From NCBI RefSeq assembly GCF_029338575.1, contig NZ_CP119992.1:1488001-1552000 (forward strand): a stretch of 64,000 nt of DNA. The letters run 5' to 3'. The notes below the pieces were generated by a model. That model saw only the letters and a list, made by a program, of their open reading frames with translations, was not told the DNA's origin and did not search any database. The DNA is from Halomarina halobia (lineage in GTDB: Archaea; Halobacteriota; Halobacteria; Halobacteriales; Haloarculaceae). Position 1 is the first letter of the stretch. Every line of letters begins with the position of its first letter. Made by a program: the position numbers and the translations under genes. Positions 63,997 to 64,000 of this stretch are shown in pieces.

Positions 63997-64000
63997 TGCA

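Overview
The window is chromosomal DNA from an extremely halophilic archaeon (class Halobacteria). It is very GC-rich, its proteins are strongly acidic, and many genes have a TATA-like box about 26 bases before the start codon with little or no leader. It carries archaeal markers: glycerol-1-phosphate dehydrogenase for archaeal lipids, the aCPSF1/FttA termination nuclease, archaeal-type prolyl-tRNA synthetase, archaeal class I aldolase and a bactofilin-like protein of the halofilin type. I cannot name the genus.

Layout. 1-9 kb: a KaiC-like ATPase cut by the window edge, glutamate dehydrogenase, a CitE-like lyase beside a MaoC hot-dog protein, an acyl-CoA carboxylase carboxyltransferase with an extra N-terminal small-subunit-like segment, and a gluconeogenic aldolase/FBPase pair. 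9-18.7 kb: a HAD hydrolase preceded by three tandem hairpin repeats, 3-hydroxyacyl-CoA dehydrogenase, acyl-CoA dehydrogenase, a VapBC-like toxin-antitoxin pair between 55-bp direct repeats, a thiolase with its DUF35 partner, an alpha/beta hydrolase, and MeaB with the B12 domain of methylmalonyl-CoA mutase. 18.8-30.7 kb: DUF420 protein, HtrA-type protease, a second glutamate dehydrogenase, an ABC-2 exporter, and a terminal-oxidase block (Rdx protein, membrane protein, CtaA-CtaB fusion, CoxB, CoxC, small membrane proteins). 30.8-36.8 kb: bactofilin, cupin, YchF, a low-GC DMT transporter island, GNAT, NUDIX and small unknowns. 36.8-47.6 kb: UbiA prenyltransferase, aminotransferase, a Cys-less thiolase, aCPSF1, ornithine cyclodeaminase/alanine dehydrogenase, a DAO-type oxidoreductase and AzlCD. 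47.6-50.3 kb: two hyperacidic secreted repeat proteins and an orphan CRISPR array. 50.4-64 kb: proS, gltB, a metallo-hydrolase, an epimerase, egsA, a degenerate NUDIX protein, an S9 peptidase, an SDR and two small haloarchaeal proteins.

How the genes fit together. Much of the window serves acyl-CoA and propionyl-CoA metabolism (acyl-CoA dehydrogenase, hydroxyacyl-CoA dehydrogenase, two thiolases, carboxylase, MeaB and mutase B12 domain, CitE-like lyase, MaoC). It is joined to glutamate and ammonia handling (two glutamate dehydrogenases, glutamate synthase) and to gluconeogenesis. Haloarchaea can link these modules through the methylaspartate cycle, but that cycle's diagnostic enzymes are not in this window.

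The least explained parts are: the hyperacidic protein pair with a shared upstream motif; a dispersed palindromic element whose inner arms differ between copies while staying complementary; a branched structure after gltB; hairpin-rich intergenic DNA at 9.0 and 14.2-14.6 kb; and two small islands bounded by direct repeats.
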